A DNA stretch of 64,000 bases. Source: Mantis religiosa. Taxonomy: Eukaryota > Arthropoda > Insecta > Mantodea > Mantidae. Numbering within the stretch: the first letter of the stretch is position 1; every line of letters begins with the position of its first letter. The notes beneath the pieces were generated by a model that searched no databases, was not told where the DNA came from, and saw only the letters and a list, made by a program, of their open reading frames with translations. The stretch lies in NCBI GenBank assembly GCA_030765055.1, contig CM060955.1, forward strand, positions 101,231,573 through 101,295,572, written 5' to 3'. Made by a program: the position numbers and the translations under genes. This document shows positions 7,912 through 16,394 of the stretch, piece by piece.

Positions 7912-8550
7912 ATGCGCTCTACACGTGCACGCAAAGGTTCGGGAATTCTTAATTCCTTGATTAATTCATTACCATTTGAGGCACATTTACCGGGTTATCG
8001 TTTCTGCGGTCCCGGAACGAAACTACATAAACGCTTGCAGAGAGGTGACTTACCGGTGAACGGGTTAGATTCAGCGTGTCTCGATCACGATCGGGCTTAC
8101 GCAGAGAGTACTGATACAGAATCTCGTCGTCTAGCCGATAAGGTGTTGGTAGAGAAAGCTTGGAGACGTGTAAAGTCTGCCGACGCTTCTTTGGGCGAAC
8201 GACTTGCAGCTCGACTTGTGACTACACTTATGAAGGGTAAATTGGCAGCGGGCGCTGGCATGCGTAAACGTCGCAACAAGAGAGGTGGTTTCTTACCTTT
8301 GCTACCACTTTTAGCAGCTCTAGGTGCAGCAGGTGGTCTAGCTGGAGGTGCTGCTCAGATTGCTACGGCTGTCAATAAGAAACGTTCGGATGCAAAACAA
8401 CTTGCGGAATTAACACGTCACAACGAGCGCATGGAATCTTTGGCTCAGGGCAAAGGTCTTCGCCGTAAGAGACGTCGTAAGGGTAGAGGATTATATCTTC
8501 GATCAAAAAACTCGGGGCGAGGCCTATATTTATCCCGGAAAAAGCCCTGA
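7912..8550 (+). CDS. PLA2-like domain plus basic core-protein-like tail (Polinton virion protein)
   Basis: 212 residues. Residues ~26-80 carry a parvovirus-VP1-type phospholipase A2 signature: a Ca-loop-like CGPGT (32-36) and the catalytic dyad pair HD at 59-60 in LDHDRAY. In viruses such domains help virions leave endosomes. Residues ~117-156 are a basic patch followed by a Gly/Ala/Leu hydrophobic stretch (GGFLPLLPLLAALGAAGG), resembling the adenovirus pX/mu-type core protein. LAGG|A at 143-147 matches the adenain cleavage consensus (M/I/L)xGG|x. The tail repeats GRGLYL twice. At codons 199-200 the frame reads A AAA AAC, a canonical -1 frameshift heptamer, and the -1 frame there is the protease. 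So two products are likely: this protein and a protease fusion. Confidence 0.85.
   Translation: MRSTRARKGSGILNSLINSLPFEAHLPGYRFCGPGTKLHKRLQRGDLPVNGLDSACLDHDRAYAESTDTESRRLADKVLVEKAWRRVKSADASLGERLAARLVTTLMKGKLAAGAGMRKRRNKRGGFLPLLPLLAALGAAGGLAGGAAQIATAVNKKRSDAKQLAELTRHNERMESLAQGKGLRRKRRRKGRGLYLRSKNSGRGLYLSRKKP
8505..8511 (+). promoter_or_regulatory. Predicted -1 ribosomal frameshift site A AAA AAC
   Basis: The heptamer is in the zero frame (codons tcA AAA AAC) of the PLA2-like ORF. Slipping by -1 enters exactly the protease frame, which is open from 8487 to 8903 and has no ATG before 8613. An 8-bp complementary pair (CTCGGGGC 8511-8518 with GCCCTGAG 8544-8551, one G-U) could form a hairpin, but it starts at the heptamer itself rather than after the usual 5-9 base spacer, so its role is uncertain. 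Confidence 0.6.
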
Positions 8551-8903
8551 GTGCTAACGAGATCGATTCGTATGCACGACGTCTACGCATTCCACATTTT
8601 AGAGGTGTCTACATGATCGATAAACTACCTCCACATCCTCGATACTATGAGAGAATAGTAGTGAATCTGGATACATCAAATAACCCTGGTACACATTGGG
8701 TTGCTGTACGTATGGATGGTGACGTTGCGTACTACTTTGACAGTTTCGGCGATCTGAGACCTCCGGAAGAGATAGAAACGTACCTTTCGGGTGTCAAGCT
8801 CCTATATAATACGACGAGATTTCAAGAATTCGATTCTGTGATTTGCGGTCACTTGTGCCTTCAGTTTCTCCTCGATGAGTTACATGATCACCGTGAGTGG
8901 TAG
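8511..8903 (+). CDS. Adenain-like cysteine protease (maturation protease)
   Basis: Processes virion proteins during maturation. Counting from the only ATG (8613), the C5-type triad is visible: H28 (GTHW), D43 (YFDSFG), C78 (ICGHLC), with Gln71 seven residues before Cys as in adenain. The conserved N-terminal part of the family (here EIDSYARRLRIPHFRG just before the Met) is encoded upstream of 8613 in the same open frame with no ATG, so starting at 8613 would lose it. The coordinates given begin at the proposed frameshift; an internal CTG at 8547 or splicing are alternatives. The end overlaps the penton-like gene by 29 bases in another frame. Polinton and adenovirus proteases of this type run about 130-200 residues. 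Confidence 0.85.
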   Translation, partial: LGARPIFIPEKALSANEIDSYARRLRIPHFRGVYMIDKLPPHPRYYERIVVNLDTSNNPGTHWVAVRMDGDVAYYFDSFGDLRPPEEIETYLSGVKLLYNTTRFQEFDSVICGHLCLQFLLDELHDHREW

Positions 8904-9582
8904 TGATACCAGCTTCTCTACATTTCTAAATCCACCATTACATCTGGATCCTAACGGACATTACGAGATAGCTCTATTGAATTTTGAGACTTTTTACTCA
9001 ATTCCGAATGTGGACGAGAGTAATAATCTATTCCATTACGTTCGCGATGGAAAAGTCGAACGTATAGTAATTCCACCGGGTACTTATGAATTGGATGATA
9101 TCGCCAGATTGATCAAGGATGCTCTCGACATCGGTGACGACTTTATTCTACGTGCTAATAATAACACCATGAAATCAGAAATTCAATCTCCCTATATTAT
9201 CGACTTTAGTCGTGAGAGATCTATTGCTTCACTTCTCGGTTTCACCTCCAAACAGAGGGTACCGGCAAACGTGCTGACCGAGTCTAATGATTTGGTTAAC
9301 ATATTCAAAGTCAGCATCATACGTATCGAGTGTAGTCTTGCAACGGGATCTTTCATCAATGGTAAAAGTGGTCATTCTCTGTATGAATTTTTCCCATCGG
9401 TACCTCCAGGTTATCATATTTCGCAGGAACCATCAAGTCCTATATATTTACCAATCATCGATACGAATCTCATTGATCATCTCGACATTAGAGTGGTAGA
9501 CCAGAACGGCGATAAGTTAGATTTCAGGAACGAAACCATCACTGTACGATTGCACATACGTCGTAATGGGTATAAGTTTTAA
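8875..9582 (+). CDS. Minor capsid (penton-like, single jelly-roll) protein
   Basis: 235 residues. Expected to form the pentameric vertices of the icosahedral capsid. The N-terminus (MITVSGSDTSFSTFLNPP, then HYEIALLNFETFYSIPNV) and the IPPGTYELDDIARLIKDAL phrase are characteristic of Polinton/adintovirus minor capsid proteins as I know them. Met4 at 8884 may be the real start, since family members begin around MITVSG. It overlaps the protease end by 20-29 bases and precedes the major capsid gene by 116 bases; this order (protease, penton, major capsid) is typical. No signal peptide or membrane segment. Frame intact. Confidence 0.88.
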   Translation: MSYMITVSGSDTSFSTFLNPPLHLDPNGHYEIALLNFETFYSIPNVDESNNLFHYVRDGKVERIVIPPGTYELDDIARLIKDALDIGDDFILRANNNTMKSEIQSPYIIDFSRERSIASLLGFTSKQRVPANVLTESNDLVNIFKVSIIRIECSLATGSFINGKSGHSLYEFFPSVPPGYHISQEPSSPIYLPIIDTNLIDHLDIRVVDQNGDKLDFRNETITVRLHIRRNGYKF

Positions 9583-9698
9583 GAGACGATGCTATATTAA
9601 AAACATCTCTCGAGATTGATCTCTACTCGATCATCGACCCGCAAGCTAATCACATCGTCTAATCGACAATTTCTCGCTAACTTAGGCTTCAAGGTTCT
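9583..9698 (+). promoter_or_regulatory. Intergenic gap before the major capsid gene, TATA-like sequence
   Basis: 116 bases with CTATATTAAAAAC at ~9591-9603, about 100 bases before the major capsid ATG, then a CT-rich leader. A promoter for the capsid gene is plausible but unproven. Confidence 0.3.
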
Positions 9699-10907
9699 AT
9701 GATGGATGTGTTGGACGTGACCGGGATTCCGACCTTTGATGATAAGATCAGTAAGGAGGAAGAACACGTATTCCTACCGTACAATACGTCAGCTCTCGAT
9801 GTGAACGATGAAATTAGAATTCCATGTCAAGCTGAAGATTTGTACACGCTTCCTAGTAGAAGTTATCTCTACATTGAGGGGACTCTCACTAAACCCGACG
9901 GCACCGTTGCCACATCGAAATTGAGTAACAATGCTATGGCATTCCTATTCGATGAGATTCGTCTGGATATGAATGGAACGACTATTGATAGAACTAGGAA
10001 TCCGGGCATTTCATCAACGATGCGTAACTATGCTGCACTGAATGAACTGGAATCGAATCGTTTACTAAATGCTGGATGGATCTATCCTGGATGTGTGGTA
10101 GACATCGTGAATACATCGAATGGTATCTTCAATGCTATCGTTCCTCTTTCGATGTTGCTGGGTTTCGCCGACGATCACAAGGAGGTCATACTTAATAGCA
10201 AGTTTGAACTTATTCTCATTAGATCTAAGGATTCTAATAATTGTATCATTGGAAACGATCCTACAACCATACAACTAACTAGACTCGAATGGAGGATGCC
10301 TGTACTTCGACTTTCAGATTCTGAACGAGTTGATAAACTTAAACTCGTCAAATCGGATAAACCTCTACACGTCGCATTTCGAACCTTGGACCTTCACACT
10401 CAACCTGCTGTACCTCAAACTAAAGCGTTCACATGGAACATTGCAACCACGACTAAACTTGAAAAACCACGTTTCGTCATAGTCGGTGCACAAGTGGATA
10501 GATTGAATCATCTCGCTAAGGATGCTTCTCTATTTGATAATTGTAATATCACCAATCTGAAACTTTATCTCAACAGTGAATCTTACCCCTATCACGATAT
10601 GAATTTGGATTTCGCCAATTCGAAATTTGTATCTCTGTATGATCAATATTCCAAATTTCAATCATCCTACTATGGAAAGGAGAATTACCCTCTTTTGAAA
10701 AGGAACGACTTTCTGAAATATGCACCGCTATTCGTCATCGATTGCTCTCATCAACCTGAGGATACTGTGACGGGGGCAGTGAATGTCAGATTGGAAGTTC
10801 AAGCATCGTCAAATTTTCCTGCACAAACTTCATTATTCTGTTTAATTATTCATGATAAATTATTCACTTATAAACCACTAACTCATGTTGTACAATCTAT
10901 CATATAG
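9699..10907 (+). CDS. Major capsid protein (double jelly-roll hexon-like)
   Basis: 402 residues. Expected to form the pseudo-hexagonal trimers of the capsid. The N-terminal phrase MDVLDVTGIPTFDDKI, the DEIRIPCQAEDLYTLPSRS segment, LFDEIRLDMNG, LSMLLGFADDHK and LTRLEWRMP fit the Polinton/adintovirus major capsid family, whose fold is a double jelly roll. The size (about 400 residues) is within the range for compact members. Met1 and Met2 are adjacent, so the start is essentially fixed. It closes the plus-strand virion block, and AATAAA signals lie within 15 bases of the stop. No frameshift or stop. With penton, ATPase and protease present, the element carries a full morphogenesis set. Confidence 0.92.
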   Translation: MMDVLDVTGIPTFDDKISKEEEHVFLPYNTSALDVNDEIRIPCQAEDLYTLPSRSYLYIEGTLTKPDGTVATSKLSNNAMAFLFDEIRLDMNGTTIDRTRNPGISSTMRNYAALNELESNRLLNAGWIYPGCVVDIVNTSNGIFNAIVPLSMLLGFADDHKEVILNSKFELILIRSKDSNNCIIGNDPTTIQLTRLEWRMPVLRLSDSERVDKLKLVKSDKPLHVAFRTLDLHTQPAVPQTKAFTWNIATTTKLEKPRFVIVGAQVDRLNHLAKDASLFDNCNITNLKLYLNSESYPYHDMNLDFANSKFVSLYDQYSKFQSSYYGKENYPLLKRNDFLKYAPLFVIDCSHQPEDTVTGAVNVRLEVQASSNFPAQTSLFCLIIHDKLFTYKPLTHVVQSII

Positions 10908-10911
10908 GTGT

Positions 10912-10950
10912 AATAAATAAAACATTACAAATTCAAATTATCTTTTTATT
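10912..10950. terminator. Convergent poly(A) signals after the major capsid gene
   Basis: Plus strand: AATAAA at 10912-10917 and again at 10916-10921. Minus strand: TTTATT at 10945-10950 (AATAAA), overlapping the last codons of the 165-residue gene. The two transcripts therefore end tail to tail. Confidence 0.6.
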
Positions 10951-11430
10951 GACTTTAACATACATCTCCAATATCCTCTTCCTTGCACTCCTGCTTTTTG
11001 CATCATATGAACATAATGATTTATGAATATCATACAACTGATATAAATTTCTTTCAATATATGGAATTAGTCTTTTAAGTCCATTGAATGCAGTACTATT
11101 CAGATTTATACTGCCCACATTTAAACATGTATTCACAAACGTTATTTCTTGCATCTTATTCATGCATAACATTATATTAAATGCATATATTATATTTTCA
11201 CTGTACGGTGCACATGGATGCTTACCATCTTTCAGATACGTATCCAAAACACACAAATTTGACATTATTACCTCCCAATCCTCTTTTGTAATATACACAA
11301 CCGTATCGTCATGTGTGTCTTTAATGTAAAGTGTTGGGAGTTCATTGTATAATCCTATGTTCACACGAAAGTCAATGCTGATGGAGATGTCGTTATCGTT
11401 CATGCACACACTATTTACCATCACTCGCAA
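10933..11430 (-). CDS. Polinton small protein, unrecognised
   Basis: 165 residues, intact. The first part (~12-55: ISISIDFRVNIG, LPTLYIK, VVYITKEDWEVIM) is beta-rich and faintly recalls a PC4/p15 coactivator-like ssDNA-binding domain, but the match is weak. The second half is helical (SENIIYAFNIMLCMN, LKRLIPYIERNLYQLYDIH) with Cys residues, ending in a basic tail. The start overlaps by 20 bases the end of the exon/ORF encoding a Lys-rich protein, in another frame. Its position, opposite and tail to tail with the capsid gene, and its small size suggest an accessory or regulatory gene. Confidence 0.6.
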   Translation of the reverse strand: MRVMVNSVCMNDNDISISIDFRVNIGLYNELPTLYIKDTHDDTVVYITKEDWEVIMSNLCVLDTYLKDGKHPCAPYSENIIYAFNIMLCMNKMQEITFVNTCLNVGSINLNSTAFNGLKRLIPYIERNLYQLYDIHKSLCSYDAKSRSARKRILEMYVKVNKKII

Positions 11431-12076
11431 CTTCCTCCTCTACTTCTTCTGCGAAGGGTGTGAAGGGTTCGAACATCATTATGATGAAACTGTCTTGATC
11501 GAACGTCTTCTTGGCTTTGACGATTCTCGGTTTGCAGTTCGTCTTCTTCTTTTTCTTGTCTCCTTTCTTACTGGATCTGCGGACATACACGAACTGTCTC
11601 AACATCGTGAATATTTAATACACTTGTTAACGTAAAACTCTTATTATTTTATACTCACTTTTCTATGACTTCCTCCTCGGGTTTCGATGTACCGATATCC
11701 TTAAACGGACGATCATTGTACGGACCGCACACATCTTCACCTTGATCCTGTTCGGACTGGCATGCCACATCTTCACTTTGGGCTTTACTGAAATAAACAT
11801 ATTTATCATTAGTTATCTAACACATAACAACACTTTCACGTTAACACACAATTATAATTCTACTTACCCGAGGTACACTTTACAATTCTTTCCGCATTGA
11901 GCATAAGATGTGATCGAATCATGATGGGAAGGATTCTTGCAAATCACTTGATGCATCTTTCCATCACACGTTTCATCGTGGTGCTCAACCCAATGCTTTT
12001 GCAAATCTTCGAAATTGCGTAGATTCTCCCAGAATCTGGTATCACTTTCAATGATAGGTGTTGTTGTTCCGCTCAT
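11411..12076 (-). CDS. Predicted spliced small Polinton gene (three exons)
   Basis: Exon 1 (12076-11868) encodes a His/Cys-containing protein start (FWENLRNFEDLQKHWVEHHD, then CDGKMHQVIC, CGKNC). It ends at a consensus donor GG|GTAAGT. An 80-base intron (11867-11788) has CTAAT ~25 bases before its TTTATTTCAG acceptor. Exon 2 (11787-11659, 129 bases) stays open in the required phase and is acidic (SEDVACQSEQDQGED). It ends at AA|GTGAGT; if unspliced it stops after one more codon. A weaker acceptor (CCGCAG, 11579-11577) would join in phase to exon 3 (11576-11411), a Lys-rich then acidic stretch (KKGDKKKKKTNCKPR, FEPFTPFAEEVEEEV). Exon 3 alone is also open as a 64-codon ORF from ATG 11605. Intron 1 is well supported and intron 2 less so. 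Function unknown. Confidence 0.5.
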
Positions 12077-12089
12077 CTTGACGTTGCGA

Positions 12090-13137
12090 TGTGAAGTGAG
12101 AATGCATTCGTTCCCGAGTGAGCAGATGGGTGATGAAACGTGATCATACCTGTCTCCCCCCTCCCCATCCTATCGTCGATTGTACTTAACGGACGGAGGG
12201 TTTGTGTGAAGTGAGGACACGTTCGTTCCCGAGCTGGCGGGACAGGGTGAGACCTGTTAATTCGAATTTACTCACATATGCACAAATCTTGAGGAATGAC
12301 AACACGTCATCACCCTTATACTTCAATGTGGAATAGATTTATATTTTCTCGTACCTCGATGTGGGAATGGAATTTAACCTTTTCTTAACCTTTACATCGC
12401 TCTTGGATACAATAGCTCAAGGAGAGATTCTGCATAGGGAACACCCCTTACCAGAATGTCTTATTACATTTATTTTCATAAATCTCTCCCAGTAAACATA
12501 CCTAATCATTCTCTCGATATTCTTTTATCTAAAGAATAACGATACTACATCATATATCATACACTAAACGTAATAGATATCAAACCCTACACTCGATATT
12601 CATACATGAGAGTTCAAGCACAGACATCGAAGCACTGAACGTAATAGATATCAAACCCTAGACTCGATATTCATACATGAGAGTTCAAGCACAGTCATCG
12701 AAGAATTACTATCAATACATTTAATTCAAACATCCCCGGAACCCCCGTAACCCACCCCGCCCCATCACAATATCGAACCCTAGACTTCGATATTCATACA
12801 TGAGAGTTCAAGCACACACACACATCGAAAAGAATTCACATTTAATTCAAACATCCCCGGACCCCTCCCCCCCCCGTTACCCATCCCACCCATCACACAT
12901 TACACATCACACACACACACACACACAATCATCATCATCATCATCATCCCAACCCTCAAAAACATCTCACTGCACAGGGGAGAACGGCACTACGCCAACA
13001 CTCCCCTTCTTTTACAACTCGATTTTCATATAGGAGAGTTCTAAATCAATGAGCATTCTACATCACTCATATATTAACACAGAGGAGAGTTCAGCATCGT
13101 ATCTACACTGTGCTGATTCTCTCAATTCTATACTACT
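12090..13137. repeat. Right terminal, non-coding repeat region of the Polinton
   Basis: No gene seen. It holds direct repeats: GTGAAGTGAG...TTCGTTCCCGAG at ~12092 and ~12208; a 71-bp unit (~12561-12631 and 12632-~12702, echoed at ~12771); ATTTAATTCAAACATCCCCGG at ~12718 and again at ~12839 (121-bp spacing); and several TGAGAGTTC/GGAGAGTTC phrases. C-rich and CA/ATC microsatellites occur at ~12860-12950. Sequence character changes after ~13137 (...TATACTACT). Polinton inverted repeats begin with AG and so end in CT, which makes 13137 a candidate boundary. The left end is not in the window, so this cannot be confirmed here. Confidence 0.45.
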
Positions 13138-15440
13138 GGGGTCTCTTGAAAGTAAAGTCATTGGTATGGCAATTTTACATAATTTCTTTATATTTACCTG
13201 AAGCAGGTATTTTACTTGCATTTCCTTTGCTTACTCTAGGTAAGCAACAGAGAAAGTAAAAAATATAAGAGAAATTAACTTTGAAGTGCCATTTTATATA
13301 TCTATGAGGTTTTATGCAATACTGTTTAACTTTAGCGTCGGCTAACTGCTTCTTAGTTTGGGCTCGTGGTACGAATTATGTTTTCCTGTTTTATAAATTA
13401 GTACTTGAGTAGAAACTCAAGAAATCATTTCAGAATTGATCTTTATTGAAAAGTATTAAATACATATTGCAATAATTTATATAAATTATTGTTCCCTTAA
13501 CACAAAAACTCAAATAACAAAAATGCAATTCGTTTTAAAAAGTGAGATTATTGTATTTATCATATTTTACTTAGCTATTATTAATATTTTGTGGTAACAA
13601 AGTTTTAAGAAACTACGAAATTATTGTCTACATTTCCAAACTTCTAATAATATGTTTAAACGAATATTGTAAGCAATGTTTTCTATAAACATTTTAATAA
13701 AAATTAATTTTACAAATGCTACTTTTTAATGTACAGGAGTTACTTAAATGGCTCGTGAGATAATTAACCTCAGGTTAACAATTACAAAATTTAAAAATTT
13801 TACTTTCGTCTTATTTTATGTAGAATTTGTTGTGTACATTTGGAGTCATTCCTAATTAAATATAATTCTGAACTCACAGAGTATTACGTCTTCTCAGCCT
13901 TTAATATGAATAATTAATCACTACAATTCTTCTGACCATTATTCTGCCTAAGGAAGGACATGATGGTTTCACCTTCGAAGAACTTGTTTATTTTCCCCAT
14001 CTAACAATGCGAAACTAATTTTGGATGGAACAATAAATACTTGAAGGTGCAAACAATTGCAATTATTCAATTTAAACAGCTGAATCTGACAATTAATGTG
14101 CGAAAATTAAATTGTGGTTCAATTTGTAGATGCGTTCCTTTCTTAAAGTTTGTTTTAAGATATTTTTACACTTATAGATTTCTGATATAATTAATATATT
14201 AATCTCGGCAATTTTTAAGCTTTAAAAATTGAGTTTTTTTAAAAAAAAATTATACAAATTACACGTAATCGTTTCTCTTAAGGAAGCAAACTGATTTACA
14301 TTAACCACTCAAGTATAAATATAGAGCTGGATAGTTAATCGACGTTTTCGAAGTCACTGGGCGAGGCGCCAAGGGAGAGATATCTTAAGAACTCTATATC
14401 CTCTGACAAATGGCGGAAGGAAAGCGGAATAGATGGCGTGGATATGATTCGTGTTCTGTCGTCTATACATTATTCAATAAATTTTTAGTTGAGTTTTAAT
14501 GGTTTGTAAAATGAGGATTTTTGATGGTATAGGCGGCTCCAGGCGCATTATTTCTAGTCCATTGTTCCCACTCTGTCGTGCATCATATGATGCCATTAGC
14601 TACAAATAACAGCGTCAGCACATAACGTCGTAGGCTTATTGCTGTTGTTTAAAAACTCCAAGAAACTGGGGTATATTTGAGTAAGCTGAGAAAGTATCGA
14701 TTACGCCCCACCCATCCTGGTTTATAAGGAAATCAACAGGACAGAAATAAATTTTTCTTTTGTTGCCTGCAAGACACCCTAGTCTTTCGCAATTGGAAAA
14801 TCACTTGTTTTAAATCGCTGAAATGACATCCTTTCTTCCTTGCTTTTGAAAATAGGCGTTGCTACTGTTTACACTAATGATCCAATAAGTCAGAATAATG
14901 TAGTCATCTCGTAAGAGTAATTAATATATTCTGAATTAGTCATAGCTGTATCCAGAGAATTTGAGCCCTGTAAGTCTAATTTCCTAATATAGTGTTAATA
15001 TTTAAAGAGCAGGATCACATGTTTGATAAAATGTGCTGCCTATTATATCCTGAATCTCAAGTATTTTTTATAATAACGTCTTGATATTCAAACAAGTACT
15101 GGTTAATGGGCCTATTAAGTGTTTCAAATGGGAATGTGTTTGTCCCTGAGCGCTACTAGTTGAGCAACCAATCGGAGTCCTGCGGTGTTTTCATTTTGCA
15201 TTCCCGCTAAGTGGTGTGTGAGAAGCGCCAACTTAATCAATCTGTATGAAATACTATTCGCGCTAAGACAAAAATTCAGATTTTGCCAAAACTGATCCAT
15301 GTGGAAGGTATAGAATAATGTATCTAACATAACCATGAAAATCTCATATTTTTAGCTCAAATAGTTTTTATAATACAAATAAATAAAGCACCATTGTCTG
15401 TATTATAACAATAAATCGCGACGTAAGTACTGTATGAATT
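13138..15440. other. Host AT-rich DNA, nothing recognised
   Basis: No coding region, RNA gene or repeat that I can name. Short ORFs here have no family-like features. Confidence 0.5.
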
Positions 15441-15451
15441 TGGCATGTATG

Positions 15452-15650
15452 CCTGTACGTATAATTGTAATTACTCTGGACTGAAACGTAAATGTTTGAC
15501 ATGGTGTGATAAAAGAATTACTTTGAATAAGCCAATTCGAGCAAGAGGAAACGATAAATTTCCTGCTGCCCTGGCAGAACATGTCTGGTCACATTATATA
15601 TTTGTTTATGAATGGTTCGTAATCTCTATTTACTCTAGAGAGTTCAAAGT
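15452..15650 (+). repeat. Direct repeat R1 upstream of the TATG array
   Basis: About 200 bases homologous to 18203-18398 (shared GGACTGAAACGTAAA-like, GATAAAAGAATTACT, ATTTCCTG and TTTACTCTRGAGAGTTCA phrases), in the same orientation. The two copies bracket the microsatellite and its mariner insertion. Confidence 0.7.
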
Positions 15651-15656
15651 GGTTGG

Positions 15657-16394
15657 TGTGTATGTATGTATGTATGTATGTATGTATGTATGTATGTATG
15701 TATGTATGTATGTATGTATGTATGTATGTATGTATGTATGTATGTATGTATGTATGTATGTATGTATGTATGTATGTATGTATGTATGTATGTATGTATG
15801 TATGTATGTATGTATGTATGTATGTATGTATGTATGTATGTATGTATGTATGTATGTATGTATGTATGTATGTATGTATGTATGTATGTATGTATGTATG
15901 TATGTATGTATGTATGTATGTATGTATGTATGTATGTATGTATGTATGTATGTATGTATGTATGTATGTATGTATGTATGTATGTATGTATGTATGTATG
16001 TATGTATGTATGTATGTATGTATGTATGTATGTATGTATGTATGTATGTATGTATGTATGTATGTATGTATGTATGTATGTATGTATGTATGTATGTATG
16101 TATGTATGTATGTATGTATGTATGTATGTATGTATGTATGTATGTATGTATGTATGTATGTATGTATGTATGTATGTATGTATGTATGTATGTATGTATG
16201 TATGTATGTATGTATGTATGTATGTATGTATGTATGTATGTATGTATGTATGTATGTATGTATGTATGTATGTATGTATGTATGTATGTATGTATGTATG
16301 TATGTATGTATGTATGTATGTATGTATGTATGTATGTATGTATGTATGTATGTATGTATGTATGTATGTATGTATGTATGTATGTATGTATGTA
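15657..16394. repeat. (TATG)n microsatellite, left part
   Basis: About 735 bases of uninterrupted tetranucleotide repeat. The long Met-Tyr-Val-Cys and His-Thr-Tyr-Ile reading frames on both strands are by-products of the repeat. Confidence 0.97.

Noticed and set aside
8511..8551. The 8-bp hairpin as a firm frameshift stimulator
   Set aside because: Its 5' arm begins in the slippery heptamer itself, leaving no spacer, so it is mentioned only as a possibility.
8097..8590. Minus-strand ORFs opposite the PLA2-like gene
   Set aside because: Shadows of the plus-strand coding region in another frame.
10933..11430. Naming the 165-residue protein a PC4/p15 coactivator
   Set aside because: Only a vague strand pattern is visible; not enough for a functional name.
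15124..15336. Minus-strand 70-codon ORF
   Set aside because: Ordinary composition, no domain, no neighbours; chance frame in AT-rich DNA.
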